Made by a program: the position numbers and the translations under genes
NCBI GenBank assembly: GCA_949361645.1
Contig: OX442418.1
Span: 9,389,821-9,453,820 of the forward strand
Direction: 5' to 3'
From: Spongilla lacustris
Lineage: Eukaryota; Porifera; Demospongiae; Spongillida; Spongillidae
Length of the DNA stretch: 64,000 nt
In this document: positions 11,776 through 22,037 of the stretch, piece after piece
How the letters are laid out: each line of letters opens with the position of its first letter
Position numbering within the stretch: position 1 is the first letter of the stretch
Notes under the pieces: generated by a model
Seen by the model: only the letters and a program-made list of their open reading frames with translations
Told to the model about the DNA's origin: nothing
Database searches by the model: none

Positions 11776-11939
11776 TGTAGTGTCCCACGTCAGAGTTCGA
11801 TAGCTAAGTTGTAATGGCAATGCGACAGCATACACACACGAGGACACCACATTAAAAATACAATATACATATATGCGCAAGCGCACTACATACACCAGTT
11901 CCCAGACCTACACTAATTATTACAATCCAATATACTACA
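11776..11939 (-). mobile_element. 5' LTR of Ty3/gypsy element (164 bp)
   Basis: Direct partner of 7749-7900, with TG...CA ends, two mismatches and an extra 12 bp, GCGCACTACATA, inside. The promoter of the element should lie here; no TATA box stands out. Confidence 0.92.
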
Positions 11940-13375
11940 ACAACCTCCTCCTTTAAGTTCAGCTTCCGCACAACAATGAACAGCACACCACCCAGACACC
12001 TTAATGCACACAGTAACGTACCAGTGAAGGAGGGGTGGTGCATGCTGCTGCATTGTGCAGGTTTCAGTATGGCTGGTGATTATATGAAGGGCACAGGTCA
12101 CTTATGTATATATACCAGGAACAGAGAGAATCTATCCCTTTAAAAAAAATTTCTGACACGTTCAGAATCACACACAGCACATGAACCAATCACATATAAC
12201 ACATTGTCCGCTCACACAACACATGCATATTCGTTCGATCAAACAGTTTTCAAGTGTGTTTTAAGATACCGGCTCAGTTCTTTTGGCGCCAAGTGCATAT
12301 TGATATGCATGAGATCCTCCTATACGTCCATCATGGATGCATAAAGATGACTAGATGAGAGAAGTACATGCATGTATGCTACATAAGCTACTTATGTTAT
12401 AGAATTTGTACAACTATTCAAATTCCTACAACGCTACGTAAACTGTCATACACTGAGTGTGCACTTTTTTCATGGAGGAGGAACTAATGCAAGTAGTAGC
12501 AGCAGCTGCACTCGGAGCTATAACTTAATATCATAAAATACACTGTACACACAAACACAACATTGTAGTCGATACTCCCCATTTGATGATGTGCTAGCTT
12601 TCTCACAACCTCCAATGTATGGTTAATTGTTGATCGCGAGCTAGGGTAATACATCTAGACCATTTTTTTTTGTGCCAACCACAGTTGGCTACTTAGAGCT
12701 GTAGTCATTTGTCTGTCTGCTTCATAGCTATTTCTTGGTGGGGCATATGCGAGCAATGAATTGTAAATCTGCATGCGTGCATGCATGCTGTATACTGAGC
12801 TAAATTTAAAGTACATATAGCGACAAAAAAAAACTTCATGGCTACTGATATATGCATCTATAGACTAGGCGAACTGTGCGGATTTAATAAAAATCGGGCA
12901 AACCTGGAAAAACCTAGGTTACCGTTCACAAATTAAACAAAATCGATTGTATGTTTCTAACAACCGATTTGCATGCAAGTTGCCATTATCCTGAAAAATG
13001 GATTAGGCATTTTTCCTAGCGCTCGAAATAATCGCGGTTTTGATTTTTACACACCCTAGTTACTTGTCTATCTGCTCTGATCCACGGTCCATTCTACAGT
13101 TGCCTGCTGTATTACTTGTCTATCTGCTCCTTATAGCTATAGCTTTAGGGTTAGGGTTAGTTTATAGGTGTACACACCACTTACGCCAGATGGTGTACAC
13201 ACCACTTACGCCAGATGGTGTACACACCACTTACGCCAGATGGTGTACACACCACTTGCGCCAGATGGTGTACACACCACTTACGCCAGATGGTGTACAC
13301 ATGCGCCAGATTTCTATCTTCAATACGCGGCGCCGCCGTACGGTGTACACATGCACCATGTACTGCATTATATAA
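11940..13375 (-). repeat. Right arm of large inverted repeat
   Basis: Reverse complement of blocks of 4571-7026, including the end tip CTGCATTATATAAAGAGC and a strong block at 11945-12660. The segment 12660-13055 is private to this arm, containing AT-rich sequence and the word AAAATCGATTG. The arm also holds the 25 bp tandem repeat at 13167 and two telomere-like TTAGGG units at 13146-13159. Confidence 0.8.
13167..13311. repeat. 25 bp subterminal tandem repeat
   Basis: Five full units and one partial unit of GGTGTACACACCACTTACGC plus CAGAT. The unit contains the self-complementary GTGTACAC. The left arm at 4655-4716 carries the same motif as one direct and one inverted copy. Unbroken tandem units with no variable spacers exclude a CRISPR array. 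Subterminal arrays like this often bind a transposase, which is inference here. Confidence 0.92.
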
Positions 13376-13409
13376 AGAGCTGCTTCGTATGTACATTGGA
13401 GCTGCCTAT

Positions 13410-14108
13410 ATGAGTTATACCATGTCAACAGCACGAACTCTTCGCCCTTCCGACGTCAAGTACTGCATTCTGTGTGGTAAGAGTACTATCGCTGAAGAAG
13501 GAGTAGTCAGTTGTTGCCGGTTCGAGTTTTGCGAGTCCGACGATGGAATGCTCAAATTGAACGGCTATGCAGAAAAGGACATGATGAAATGTTGTTATGC
13601 TTGTGGCGGTCCATTGTTTATTGATGATGATTGCATGTATTGTGAATCCTGCAACGATACAGTAAAATTCAACCGCCCAACTTCGGTGGTAGTCTCTGTA
13701 AAAGAAGTTCTTCATTGTGTTCTGTGTGGCAAGCGGCTCAAGTGCACAGGAAATAAACCACGCTGCGCCAAAGAGTGCGCTTTCAGACTTCCGGCATGCG
13801 ACGACAATGATGCTGTGACTACTTGTTTAATTAATTATGCCACGAAGGGCATCGCAGCACACTGTTATGTTTGCGGCTCCAGTACCACACGTGATGCTGA
13901 CGGTGAATATCTAACATGCTCAATGAATGGTTGCAGCTCGTGCAGGCTTCCCTTGTCACCACTTGGGACGCAAATGATGACTACTAATGGCGCAATTAAG
14001 CCAACCCATGGTATGTGGTATGATGTATATACTGTCTATTTGCGCCCGTGTGAACACCCGCGCACACTGTACGCACAGTGTGCACAGGTGTTCACAGTTC
14101 ACTTTTAG
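13410..14108 (+). CDS. Novel protein with four CxxC modules
   Basis: Not a family I recognise. I start at the ATG at 13410 (MSYTMSTARTL; 13422 is also possible) because the frame upstream is only translated tandem repeat. The 232-residue product has four modules opening with CxxCG at residues 19, 62, 103 and 152, each closed by a second Cys cluster (e.g. CMYCESC at 75-81; CSMNGCSSC at 170-178). Spacing is 41-49 residues. This looks like repeated small zinc ribbons, inferred from Cys spacing alone. No signal peptide or membrane segment is visible. The last ~25 residues overlap the start of an inverted-repeat element at 14030, and a GTATGT donor at 14011 offers an earlier end by splicing. It sits immediately outside the right arm, so it could be transposon cargo or a host gene. 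Confidence 0.55.
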   Translation: MSYTMSTARTLRPSDVKYCILCGKSTIAEEGVVSCCRFEFCESDDGMLKLNGYAEKDMMKCCYACGGPLFIDDDCMYCESCNDTVKFNRPTSVVVSVKEVLHCVLCGKRLKCTGNKPRCAKECAFRLPACDDNDAVTTCLINYATKGIAAHCYVCGSSTTRDADGEYLTCSMNGCSSCRLPLSPLGTQMMTTNGAIKPTHGMWYDVYTVYLRPCEHPRTLYAQCAQVFTVHF

Positions 14109-15831
14109 CTCTGCACTATTTGATACAGATGAGCAGTGTTCTAGATTTTTACATATTATGCACAAAAAGACTTGTGGATGAGTGGACAATGATGATAATA
14201 ATAATAATATAATAACAGGTTATTTAATTTACTAATCACAAAGTTGGTTCAAAATCAGCTCGCGCGCGCGCAGTATAAGCGTTTATGCTAGGTTACTTTT
14301 TGAACAATACCATTCAATGAAGGTACTGGTGATTGACTTGAAACCATTGAGGATCAGATCAAGGACCCTTCTGTATAGTATAGAGGAGGAGCCAGGACCT
14401 TCAGGCTTAATTTTGAGCGTTGTAAAACTCGGCAAGCTACAGACCTTAAGCGTCTAGGACGTTAAGAAATCTATGCAGAATTTTCAGCAGACAGCTGGTA
14501 TTACAGGAAGTGTTTCGAAATAGGGATATACTTAAGGCTTTTTATAACGCCTTTACACGTACAGGTGTGAGTATACAATCACACTGAACAAGGCAGCGGT
14601 GGTACTAGCAGACACGGACAAAGGAGGGCGTGGCAATGGATTTACAGTGAGTCCCCCGTGCATGTACTAGTGACGATGTGCCAGACTAATGAGAATGGAC
14701 AAGACATGTATGTAGGGCAGTTGAACAGAGTGTATATATGTAGTTTCTAATGAAGCCAGTGAAGAAGAGTGCCTAGACTCAGATGAGAAGGAGGCCATGA
14801 GGAATTTAAAGCCAGGGCTACATGGGTGAAGCAGATGTCGATAGTCATCTGTGACAGTAGCCACAGCAGGATGTGTAATACATGTAGAATGACATGATGG
14901 AGGTTTGGCCCAATCCCCATCGGCTTGTGAACCTGGGAAGTCAGAAGGAAGGAAGCTTCTGCACTGTACCTGTGCCCTGCTTCAAAGCTTAAGTGTCTGA
15001 TATATCACTTGAAAGGTTTTGTACATGTACCTGCAAATAAGAAGAGACAGACAGCTTTGCAGAGTGTTGGATCTGCGGCAAATGATTAGCAAGTAGCAAC
15101 ACTAAGTGCTATTTAGCTTATGCAATTTTCTCCTATTACATAGTGTTTCCTTACATAATGATTGACAACAATAGCCACTGATACAAATGTCAAGATAAAA
15201 ATTGTCAGCAATTATCCTGTACCACACAACATGCATATGGTGCATGGCACAGTGTGCACAGGTGTGCACACTGTACCTAAAAAGCATCAGTGCTTTGTAC
15301 ACACTAATCTAATTAAGATGCTCCAAGATGAGGTACATAGGCCTTAATGCCCTCCACCATCATTGTGATTTACTATTTTATATCATGTTCCCCTGATGCA
15401 AAATTCAATTTAAAGTGCCAATAAAAGTAAAGTGGGAACGTGTGTTCACACTTTACTTAAGCCTAATTAAGTTAGTCATAAATAAACTATAAATTAAAAT
15501 CACATATTTCCAATGTTGTCAGGTGATAGTGTAATGCAATTGTTAACTTGAACTTTGAAAATTACATTCCATCTGGTAATTACATACACGGAGAGTTAAG
15601 TTTGGTTTTCTAGTTGAAATTCTTCACAAACAACTCTTACATGAAGCCCTCAAATCACCATAAGGACTTAATAATTTCTAATAATATTAAAGCCTTATAT
15701 CAAAACCACCTTTGGGTATGTTATGTAAAAACCTTGACCTAATCTGATCTTCCTTAGTTGTGTAAGACAATGAGGAAGTTATGCAGTAAAGTGTGCACAC
15801 CTGTTCACAGTTCGGATACAAATAGACAATA
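14030..15831. mobile_element. 1.8 kb element with ~45 bp terminal inverted repeats
   Basis: The left end TACTGTCTATTTGCGCCC (then GTGTGAACACCCGCGCACAC) pairs with the reverse complement of the right end GTTCACAGTTCGGATACAAA plus TAGACAATA. Variants of the GTGTGCACAGGTGTGCACAC hairpin recur at 14078, 15247 and 15790, and a perfect stem AAGTAAAGTGGGAAC / GTTCACACTTTACTT sits near 15427-15460. No transposase is visible, so it is non-autonomous. No clean target duplication was found. Confidence 0.55.
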
Positions 15832-15959
15832 CATGTACGTAATAAATGCATATCACGTGGGGTGAAGTCCCGCCATCTTTCCTCAGACGTTCGCTCTCGC
15901 GATCGTCCGCTTATTAATGAGCTCGTCCCCCAGCATTATGCGAACACAATAAACAATAC

Positions 15960-16018
15960 ACATGATGTAAGACGCGCGTGACCTCCTGTAACAGTATACG
16001 AATGCTGCTGTGATATAC
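15960..16018 (-). repeat. Fragment related to the 23.6 kb MITE
   Basis: GATGTAAGACGCGCGTGACC and the following GTATACGAATGCTGCTGTG resemble 23812-23860 (GATGTAAGATGCGCGTGACG, then TGTATTCGGCTGT). A single end of the same family. Confidence 0.5.
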
Positions 16019-16162
16019 AAAATAATTAAAGTTGGGTTTTAGCATTAATTAAAATCCCAGGCCAGCTATCCAGATCTCGTCAGATCCCACCCAGGGCCAA
16101 GATAAAAACATAATTATGTAATTTATACCTATATAACTTTTGGGAAGGCGCCCTATTGTAGC

Positions 16163-16212
16163 ATAATGCATGTAGGCATACGAAGTGATCTATGAAATGT
16201 TGTAAATCTATA
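16163..16212. repeat. 50 bp direct repeat, copy 1
   Basis: Identical on inspection to 17730-17779, opening ATAATGCATGTAGGCATACG. It lies 79 bp upstream of the putative exon at 16292. Confidence 0.9.
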
Positions 16213-16291
16213 GTTTCCTTGTTGACCATGCACGTAACACTTGCCCCATATTATGCTTTGTATTAGTACTATGATGGTGTGAATGGAACAG

Positions 16292-18420
16292 GTTTCAGAC
16301 ATGATTCACAGACTACCTTTAATTAAGTCGCCTATAATTAATGTGCCTCCTCACGGTTCCACAGATACTCCATCAATTCAACAGACCTTGAAACCTCCTG
16401 TAAGTTTATTGTCACGTAATAATGTGAGAAATGATATGGTATACACGCATCAGAAAGGCAGCAAATTTATTTATTTCATTTTATTCCAATTATACACAGA
16501 ATGAGTGATGTTAAATGCATGTAGATAGATTTGGACACAAGAAAAAGCAGGTCATCGCTTAGCCTCGTCCCCAGGCCCTGTTTTTATAAGTTGCGGAAGT
16601 TCGCCCCCGCAACTTATAAAAAACAGGGCCTGGGGACGAGGCTAATCATCGCTGTGAGCAATGACTTCTCACCCAACATTGTTTATGTTTATGCACTGTG
16701 AAATACGGCAGCATTTTGCAATTAGAACCAAGAGCCTGTCCGTATTAATAAAAAATCATTAGTACTCACTACGTCTGTATAATATCATAATTTCCGCTGC
16801 TTACGTTTTCATCGATGATGCCACACACATTCTATATCCCATTAATTTTTCTTACTTCACATAACAGCCATGTGGTGGCATTAGATGTCAGCATGCATTC
16901 TAGCATTATTTATGTTCATTATGTTGTCATTTGCTCATTAGCCAGCTAAAGATGCGTCATGGGGTCCATATAGTCCAACATTAGTGCAGTCCATATCTGG
17001 AATCTCATGCCGCATGCCATTCACCAACTCGTGTCATGCGAGGCCAGGCATATTAATTTGCACTTATAATCTTTCTTGATGTGATTGATGACGTTTCGCC
17101 TTGACAGAAAATGATGTAGTACAGTATGTGCATGGGTAATTAGCCATGAAATCATTGGCATTGCACGACAATGATCATTAATTGTATGGTTATGTATAGG
17201 GTTCATATACTTGTATTGCGGGCATTTTGATCCATGCATTCATGAAACTTCTGAATCATTCTAAGGGAATACCACTAATGTGTTCATGAACAGGAAGTTG
17301 TTGTTGCATGCAGTCGCCATTCCAAATGGGATCATACACCCGCGTAATGTTACCATTATGTCCATTATTTTAATTATCGGAATACTTTATTGAGAATTTC
17401 TCGGCCCAAAGCATCTTAGACATCAACGGCTACAGGTCTGAATATACACCGCAATCATTTTTAGTATTGACACCTTTCGCTTTCAAGCGTGATAACATCA
17501 TATATAAAGAATAATTCTTGTATTCCTTTTTAACAATTGTATGTAAATAATGTACAATATGGGTTTTGGAAAAAGTTCGGACGGGAAATTATTATGACAT
17601 TTGGAATGGCCTAATATTGATATGGTTAAGCCGCCATATAGGTGGTATCCATACAGAATATTCTCAGATTGTCTTCATTCACATAGGGGATATTGGATGA
17701 GCTCCGCTACAATACTTTATTTTACCATAATAATGCATGTAGGCATACGAAGTGATCTATGAAATGTTGTAAATCTATATTGCCACGCATACATTTACAT
17801 TTGCATCTATACTAACTATAATCTAACCGTATAGGCTAATCAAAAGGTGAACGAATCTCCTGTAAAAGCTAGGACCTATTCTACTGGTGGCTCATTAGCA
17901 GATGATGAACTGCGGCAGAAACTTTCAAAACGATTAACATTTCAAGGAGAAGGTGAATGCAGTAGTTGGTATGAGTGTGGGGGGGGGGGGGTCCTAAAAA
18001 TTTTAAATTTAAGAATATGCATGAACATGTAATTGGCTGTCCTGCATGTTATTTAATGCCCTCACTATAATTTACCTGTTCTTAACTAGCGTTAGTTTGT
18101 TGTGTGTAGTTGTGCCTGTATTGCCATTCTTTGAAATCCTGAATTCTGAGAAACACGACATGATTTTGTGGCGTAGTCAGCAGGATAGCAGAAACAGTGA
18201 TCGAGCTATACTGCAGAAACAGGCGGAAGTGTGGAAGCAGGCTGTGGCGCTCATCGTCCCGTTCATTGCACAGACAGGCCAGTGGGAACTAGAGCTAGCA
18301 ACATGCAACAGCGTTTTCCCTGGTCTGACCCTTTTGACCCTACAACATAATTGTGGGATGACTACTGGGCACGGTTCAAAATATTTGTTAGAGCTAACTT
18401 CGTTACTATTAGTACTGTAA
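16292..18420 (+). CDS. Three-exon gene model, unknown function (5' incomplete)
   Basis: Not recognised. Three coding-like segments join with consistent phase. Exon 16292-16399 has acceptor AATGGAACAG and donor CCT|GTAAGT, phase 0, encoding VSDMIHRLPLIKSP...TLKPP. Exon 17835-17952 has acceptor CCGTATAG and donor GAAG|GTGAAT, ending in phase 1, encoding ANQKVNESPVKARTYSTGGS and LADDELRQKLSKRLTFQGE. Exon 18110-18420 has acceptor TGTGTGTAG and enters in the matching phase, encoding VPVLPFFEILNSEKH, a helical stretch (RAILQKQAEVWKQAVALIVP) and a stop. The middle is Ser/Thr/Lys-rich and probably disordered. Upstream exons are expected before 16292. A 10-base poly-G tract (about 17981-17990) lies in the second intron. 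Phase agreement across two junctions is the main support; chance is not excluded. Confidence 0.4.
16552..16653. mobile_element. 85 bp near-perfect hairpin element with 8 bp target duplication
   Basis: Arms of 36-37 bp, starting AGCCTCGTCCCCAGGCCCTG and ending in the exact reverse complement (…CAGGGCCTGGGGACGAGGCT), surround a ~10 base loop. TCATCGCT occurs on both sides (16553 and just after GAGGCTAA), an 8 bp duplication as made by hAT-type transposases. A decayed relative is at 59697-59745. Confidence 0.85.
17730..17779. repeat. 50 bp direct repeat, copy 2
   Basis: Second copy of 16163-16212. It ends 55 bp before the putative exon at 17835, so both copies precede exon acceptors at similar distances. 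Confidence 0.9.
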
Positions 18421-19249
18421 ACGAGCGCCCTCACCAATCAGTGGCGTGTGAACTTCAGCTTCTGTGTATCTCGCCTGCAGCCGCACACTGCGGCTTTCTG
18501 TTACCGATTGCAAGCTGGCACATCGTTCCAGCCAAAGTATCGATATTTTATATGCATGCATGCGTGTTTAAATACCGCGCGATCAAATGTTGCATGTGAG
18601 CACAATCGGATAGATCTCGTGATTCTTTTCCTTTGGAAACAGGTAGAGCTAAATAAACTAAACCTACTGTAAAGTACGTATATATAAATCATATGTAAGG
18701 CATTTAGACCGACACGTAGCTGGTGACCACGTGCACGCTTCAAGTCGGTCACAAATTCTCCATTTTACAATAGTTTTGCGTCATGAATTTACGAATAATT
18801 GGGTACCACAGCACTGTGAGGAATGGAGTGCTCTCGTCTCTATCCACGCAGGCTTCTAGTAATCTGGATATCGCGCTTGCTGATAAGATGGATGCCGTTG
18901 CATGGTAGTTATTTTAATTTCTTTTAGGGCCTAGGCTGACGATACCACTAATTTTCATGGTAATTAAAAGCAAAATTAAAAAGCGTCTGGATTTTCGCAC
19001 CAGGCTACGCCCCATACTCCCTCGCTGTCACGTTAGGGGCACACCCCCGCCGCTGTAGAGTATACGATTCCCCTTGCAGCCTGATATGCATTCGCACAGT
19101 CTGGTGAACTTCTGTACTTTTTTCTGTCCCGTGATTAATACATAAATATGTAACATTATTTTATATCCCAACATCGGGAGAATAGCGTGACGTTCACTGT
19201 GCAAAATGTATATTATACTATAGCGTATATTTAGAATAAACACAGAAAT
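18421..19249. other. No gene recognised
   Basis: Short open frames on both strands without motifs or splice context. A weak inverted pair ACCGACACGTAGC / GTGCACGCTTCAAGTCGGT lies near 18709-18748. Confidence 0.5.
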
Positions 19250-20062
19250 GGGACAGTGTCCAGCAAAATCGGGCTTGTGGGGTTATAATTTTATCACTAT
19301 AGAAATTGCACGTTGTACTAAACAATACATCTTCGCGACGGTACTACCTTTTGCTTTTAAAATTCATACACTTGTTCCCACACCTTTTCTCTGTGTAAAA
19401 ATCGATTTTTGTGATCTGCACCTTTTCCGTGTCGTGGATACAACAATCGTTAACCCAGTGGGTTAGAAATCCACATTTCTCCACGTACGAATGTTGAAAA
19501 CGTGTCAAATTCGGAATGTGCATAGAGGAGTCCTGTAGCTATTGATTTGTTCTGTTCGTTAGTTTCTTAATCATCCGTTACGGAGATACAGTTGAGCAAA
19601 CTACAGGCACATTTTCCCGCTTGATTCGCGCCAATGATATAATCCATTCACTGAGCGGGACGCGATTTGCCAAAATCATTGGCGCGAATCAAGCGGGAAA
19701 ACGTGTCCATAGTTTGTTCAACTGTATCTCCGTAACGGATGATATAGAAATTAACGAACAGAACAAACCAATAGCTACAGGACTCCTCTATGTGCAACCC
19801 GAATTTGACGCGTTTTCAACACTCGTACGTGGAGAAATGAGGAATTCTAACCCGCGGGGTTAGCGATTGTTGTATCCACGGCACGGAAAATGTTTAGATC
19901 ACAAAAATTGATTTTCACACAGAGAAATGGTGTGGGAACAAGTGTACGAAATTTGAAAGGAAAACGTAGTACCGTCGCGAAGATGTGTTGTTTAGTACAA
20001 GGTGCAATTTTTATAGTGATAAAATTGTAAACCCACAAGCCCGATTTTGCTGGACACTGACC
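19250..20062. mobile_element. 0.8 kb fold-back (palindromic) element, family A
   Basis: Almost the entire length is an inverted repeat: the left tip GGGACAGTGTCCAGCAAAAT pairs with GATTTTGCTGGACACTG at about 20043-20059, continuing to the centre at about 19640-19675 (TTGATTCGCGCCAATGAT / ATCATTGGCGCGAATCAA). Small ORFs on both strands are shadows. The inner ~150 bp (GTTTGTTCAACTGTATCTCC, ATTAACGAACAGAACAAA) recurs in the galectin intron element at 57444-58263. Confidence 0.93.
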
Positions 20063-21248
20063 TGGCTGCGAATAGAACCATATACACAGGTGTGTATATT
20101 GAAAAATAGTCAGCCACGTGCGGTTTGTGGTATCCTAGCAAACCTTTGATACTACTCGCTTTGGTGAACCACGCACTACCGTAATTTGCGTTTTTATCTT
20201 CGGTAAAACCGGTCCTTCCCCTTTTCTCCCCCATCCCTAATTTGCATCTCTTTGGTTATAAAAATTATCTTCGTACATGTAAGTGGTATAGCGCGAAACA
20301 CAAATACCATAGTCCTTGAGTAACTTCATACGCGTACGTGACCTGATAAAGACTAGAACATAATAAAATTTTGCACTAATTGAAATGGTCATACTTACCT
20401 CTCGTAATGGACTTGTTGGTACCGACGTGTTTCGGCCAAGTTACCTAGCCAAATGCGCACAAGAAAATGTAAAAAATAAAATTAAATTTAAAAAACACTT
20501 CAGTGGCTGTGAGCATGCTTACCAGTTCGAATCGAAACGCTGCTAAAAAGAAATACAAATAAAATGAAAGAGTGTGTTAAGCAATGCTGCTGTACAACTC
20601 ACCTCGGGAGAATCGTACTTTCTTCTACACAGGGCAAACGTTTGCCCATATAGTAAGGAAAATTAAAATTAAAGGTCCAAGGTTCAAAAATGACTCCACC
20701 TTAGACAGCTTACCGCTTATCGTTGCTTTGGCTGAAACAGTAACACTAATGAGCACAAATTGCACCGTGCTCTTTCACTGTACTCACAGTAGCTTTTTAA
20801 AGATTAGAATGCCAAATAAACATTTCGCTCAGAGCGTAGTTCAATGTATACTGTAAAGGAAAGAACAATCCTGTATGCTTAAAACTTCGGAAGGGCATAC
20901 AAACCTACAGCGTACTGGCAACAGGAATGTGCTACAACAATACGTTTCAGCGGGTCGCTACAAGATGGCGTTTTTTGCACATTCAATGAGTGTTTTAAGA
21001 TTAATTGATTCAAATGCAAAGACCAATCACACCACCACTTACAGGACGTAGATCGCAGTATTCAGATGTTCTAAAAAGAACCGTGAGCACTGAGAGTAGC
21101 TAAATGTAGCAGAATTCGTTCAAAGGTGTTAATAACCGTATTGAGGAGTGTCAATGCAGAGCAATGCGCTCACGTGAATCGCTTCCAATCCCCTATCTCT
21201 AATACCTATGTTGATGCACATCTTACAACCGCTCTAATGTATACACAA
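20063..21248. other. No gene recognised
   Basis: AT-rich unique sequence. An open frame at 20584-20856 has no motif, and its codons do not look coding. No tRNA-like cloverleaf was seen despite a GTTCGAATC word at 20525. Confidence 0.5.
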
Positions 21249-21532
21249 GATATAAAAAAACATTCTCTCTGAGAAAGTTGGTGGTATATAGGATTTGAAG
21301 GCAATGGTGGTGTAAAAAGGAAGGGAACAAGGGATCAACGATGATACAAATTTTTTTTAACAGTCGTATATTTATCACTTTTGTAGTACGTACATTTTAC
21401 GTTGCTAAATATAGGACTGTTAAAAAAAAATTCGTATCATCGTTGATCCCTTGTTCCCTTCCTTTTTACACCATCATTGCCTTCAAATCCTATATACCAC
21501 CAACTTTCTCAGAGAGAATGTTTTTTTATATC
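21249..21532. mobile_element. Fold-back MITE, ~115 bp arms
   Basis: The left arm starts GATATAAAAAAACATTCTCT and the right arm ends with its complement (AGAGAATGTTTTTTTATATC). Pairing continues through AACTTTCTCAGAG, CCTATATACCACC and GGAACAAGGGATCAACGATG. The loop is about 21366-21417. No coding potential. Confidence 0.93.
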
Positions 21533-22037
21533 TTGTTCCCTTCATTTTTTTTTACATTGCGTTGCCTTAATATAACCAGGTACCAGTATGACATTGTGTA
21601 CCTGCCCTCTAGTACAGGCAAGTGCATTCATTAGAACCTGTACTTGTATGTACATTTACGTAACTCAGAAATGTGATAAACCCATTTTTGGGTGAGGGGC
21701 CATTAGTAGTAGAGAGAAAAGGATCAGCCATTTATACCAGCTGTGCAGAAGTACCCACAAAAATGCTATGTCCAGCTGTAGCAACACTGAACATGTCACT
21801 GCCTAGCAACATCATGTTTTGTGGTTTGTTTCTGACTATATGGAAGCAAATACTTATAAACTCCTGGGGTTACCTTCTTTGTGATTTTATTCAATTGCCA
21901 TTGAGGATAGGTCCTCAGACATATATGTATTATCCACTCAAGGTGGAGGGTATCATGAGGCCCAATCTTATATTACTCATTGTTGCCTATTTTAGGCAAA
22001 TGAATATGCTTGGACAATCAGTTGATAACACACCTAC

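Larger units (their letters stand above)
7749..11939 (-). mobile_element. Ty3/gypsy LTR retrotransposon, 4.2 kb
   Basis: Complete LTR-to-LTR element transcribed on the minus strand. Order from 11939 downward: 5' LTR, probable primer-binding site, gag with zinc knuckle, protease, reverse transcriptase, RNase H, integrase with HHCC and DDE signatures, C-terminal barrel, polypurine tract, 3' LTR. Protease-RT-RNase H-integrase order is diagnostic of Ty3/gypsy. Coding is broken between blocks (near 9830, 9460, 9050 and 8330), so this copy is probably not autonomous despite nearly identical LTRs. Confidence 0.95.

Noticed and set aside
13143..13163. Telomere-like TTAGGGTTAGGG
   Set aside because: Only two units; too short for an interstitial telomere claim.
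13167..13311. Short regular repeats resembling a CRISPR array
   Set aside because: Units abut without spacers, the sequence is eukaryotic and no cas gene exists.
13215..13409. N-terminal 65 codons of the long frame that includes the CxxC ORF
   Set aside because: It translates the 25 bp tandem repeat; the ATG at 13410 is the sensible start.
20500..20550. GTTCGAATC word as a tRNA T-loop
   Set aside because: No matching acceptor, D or anticodon stems around it.
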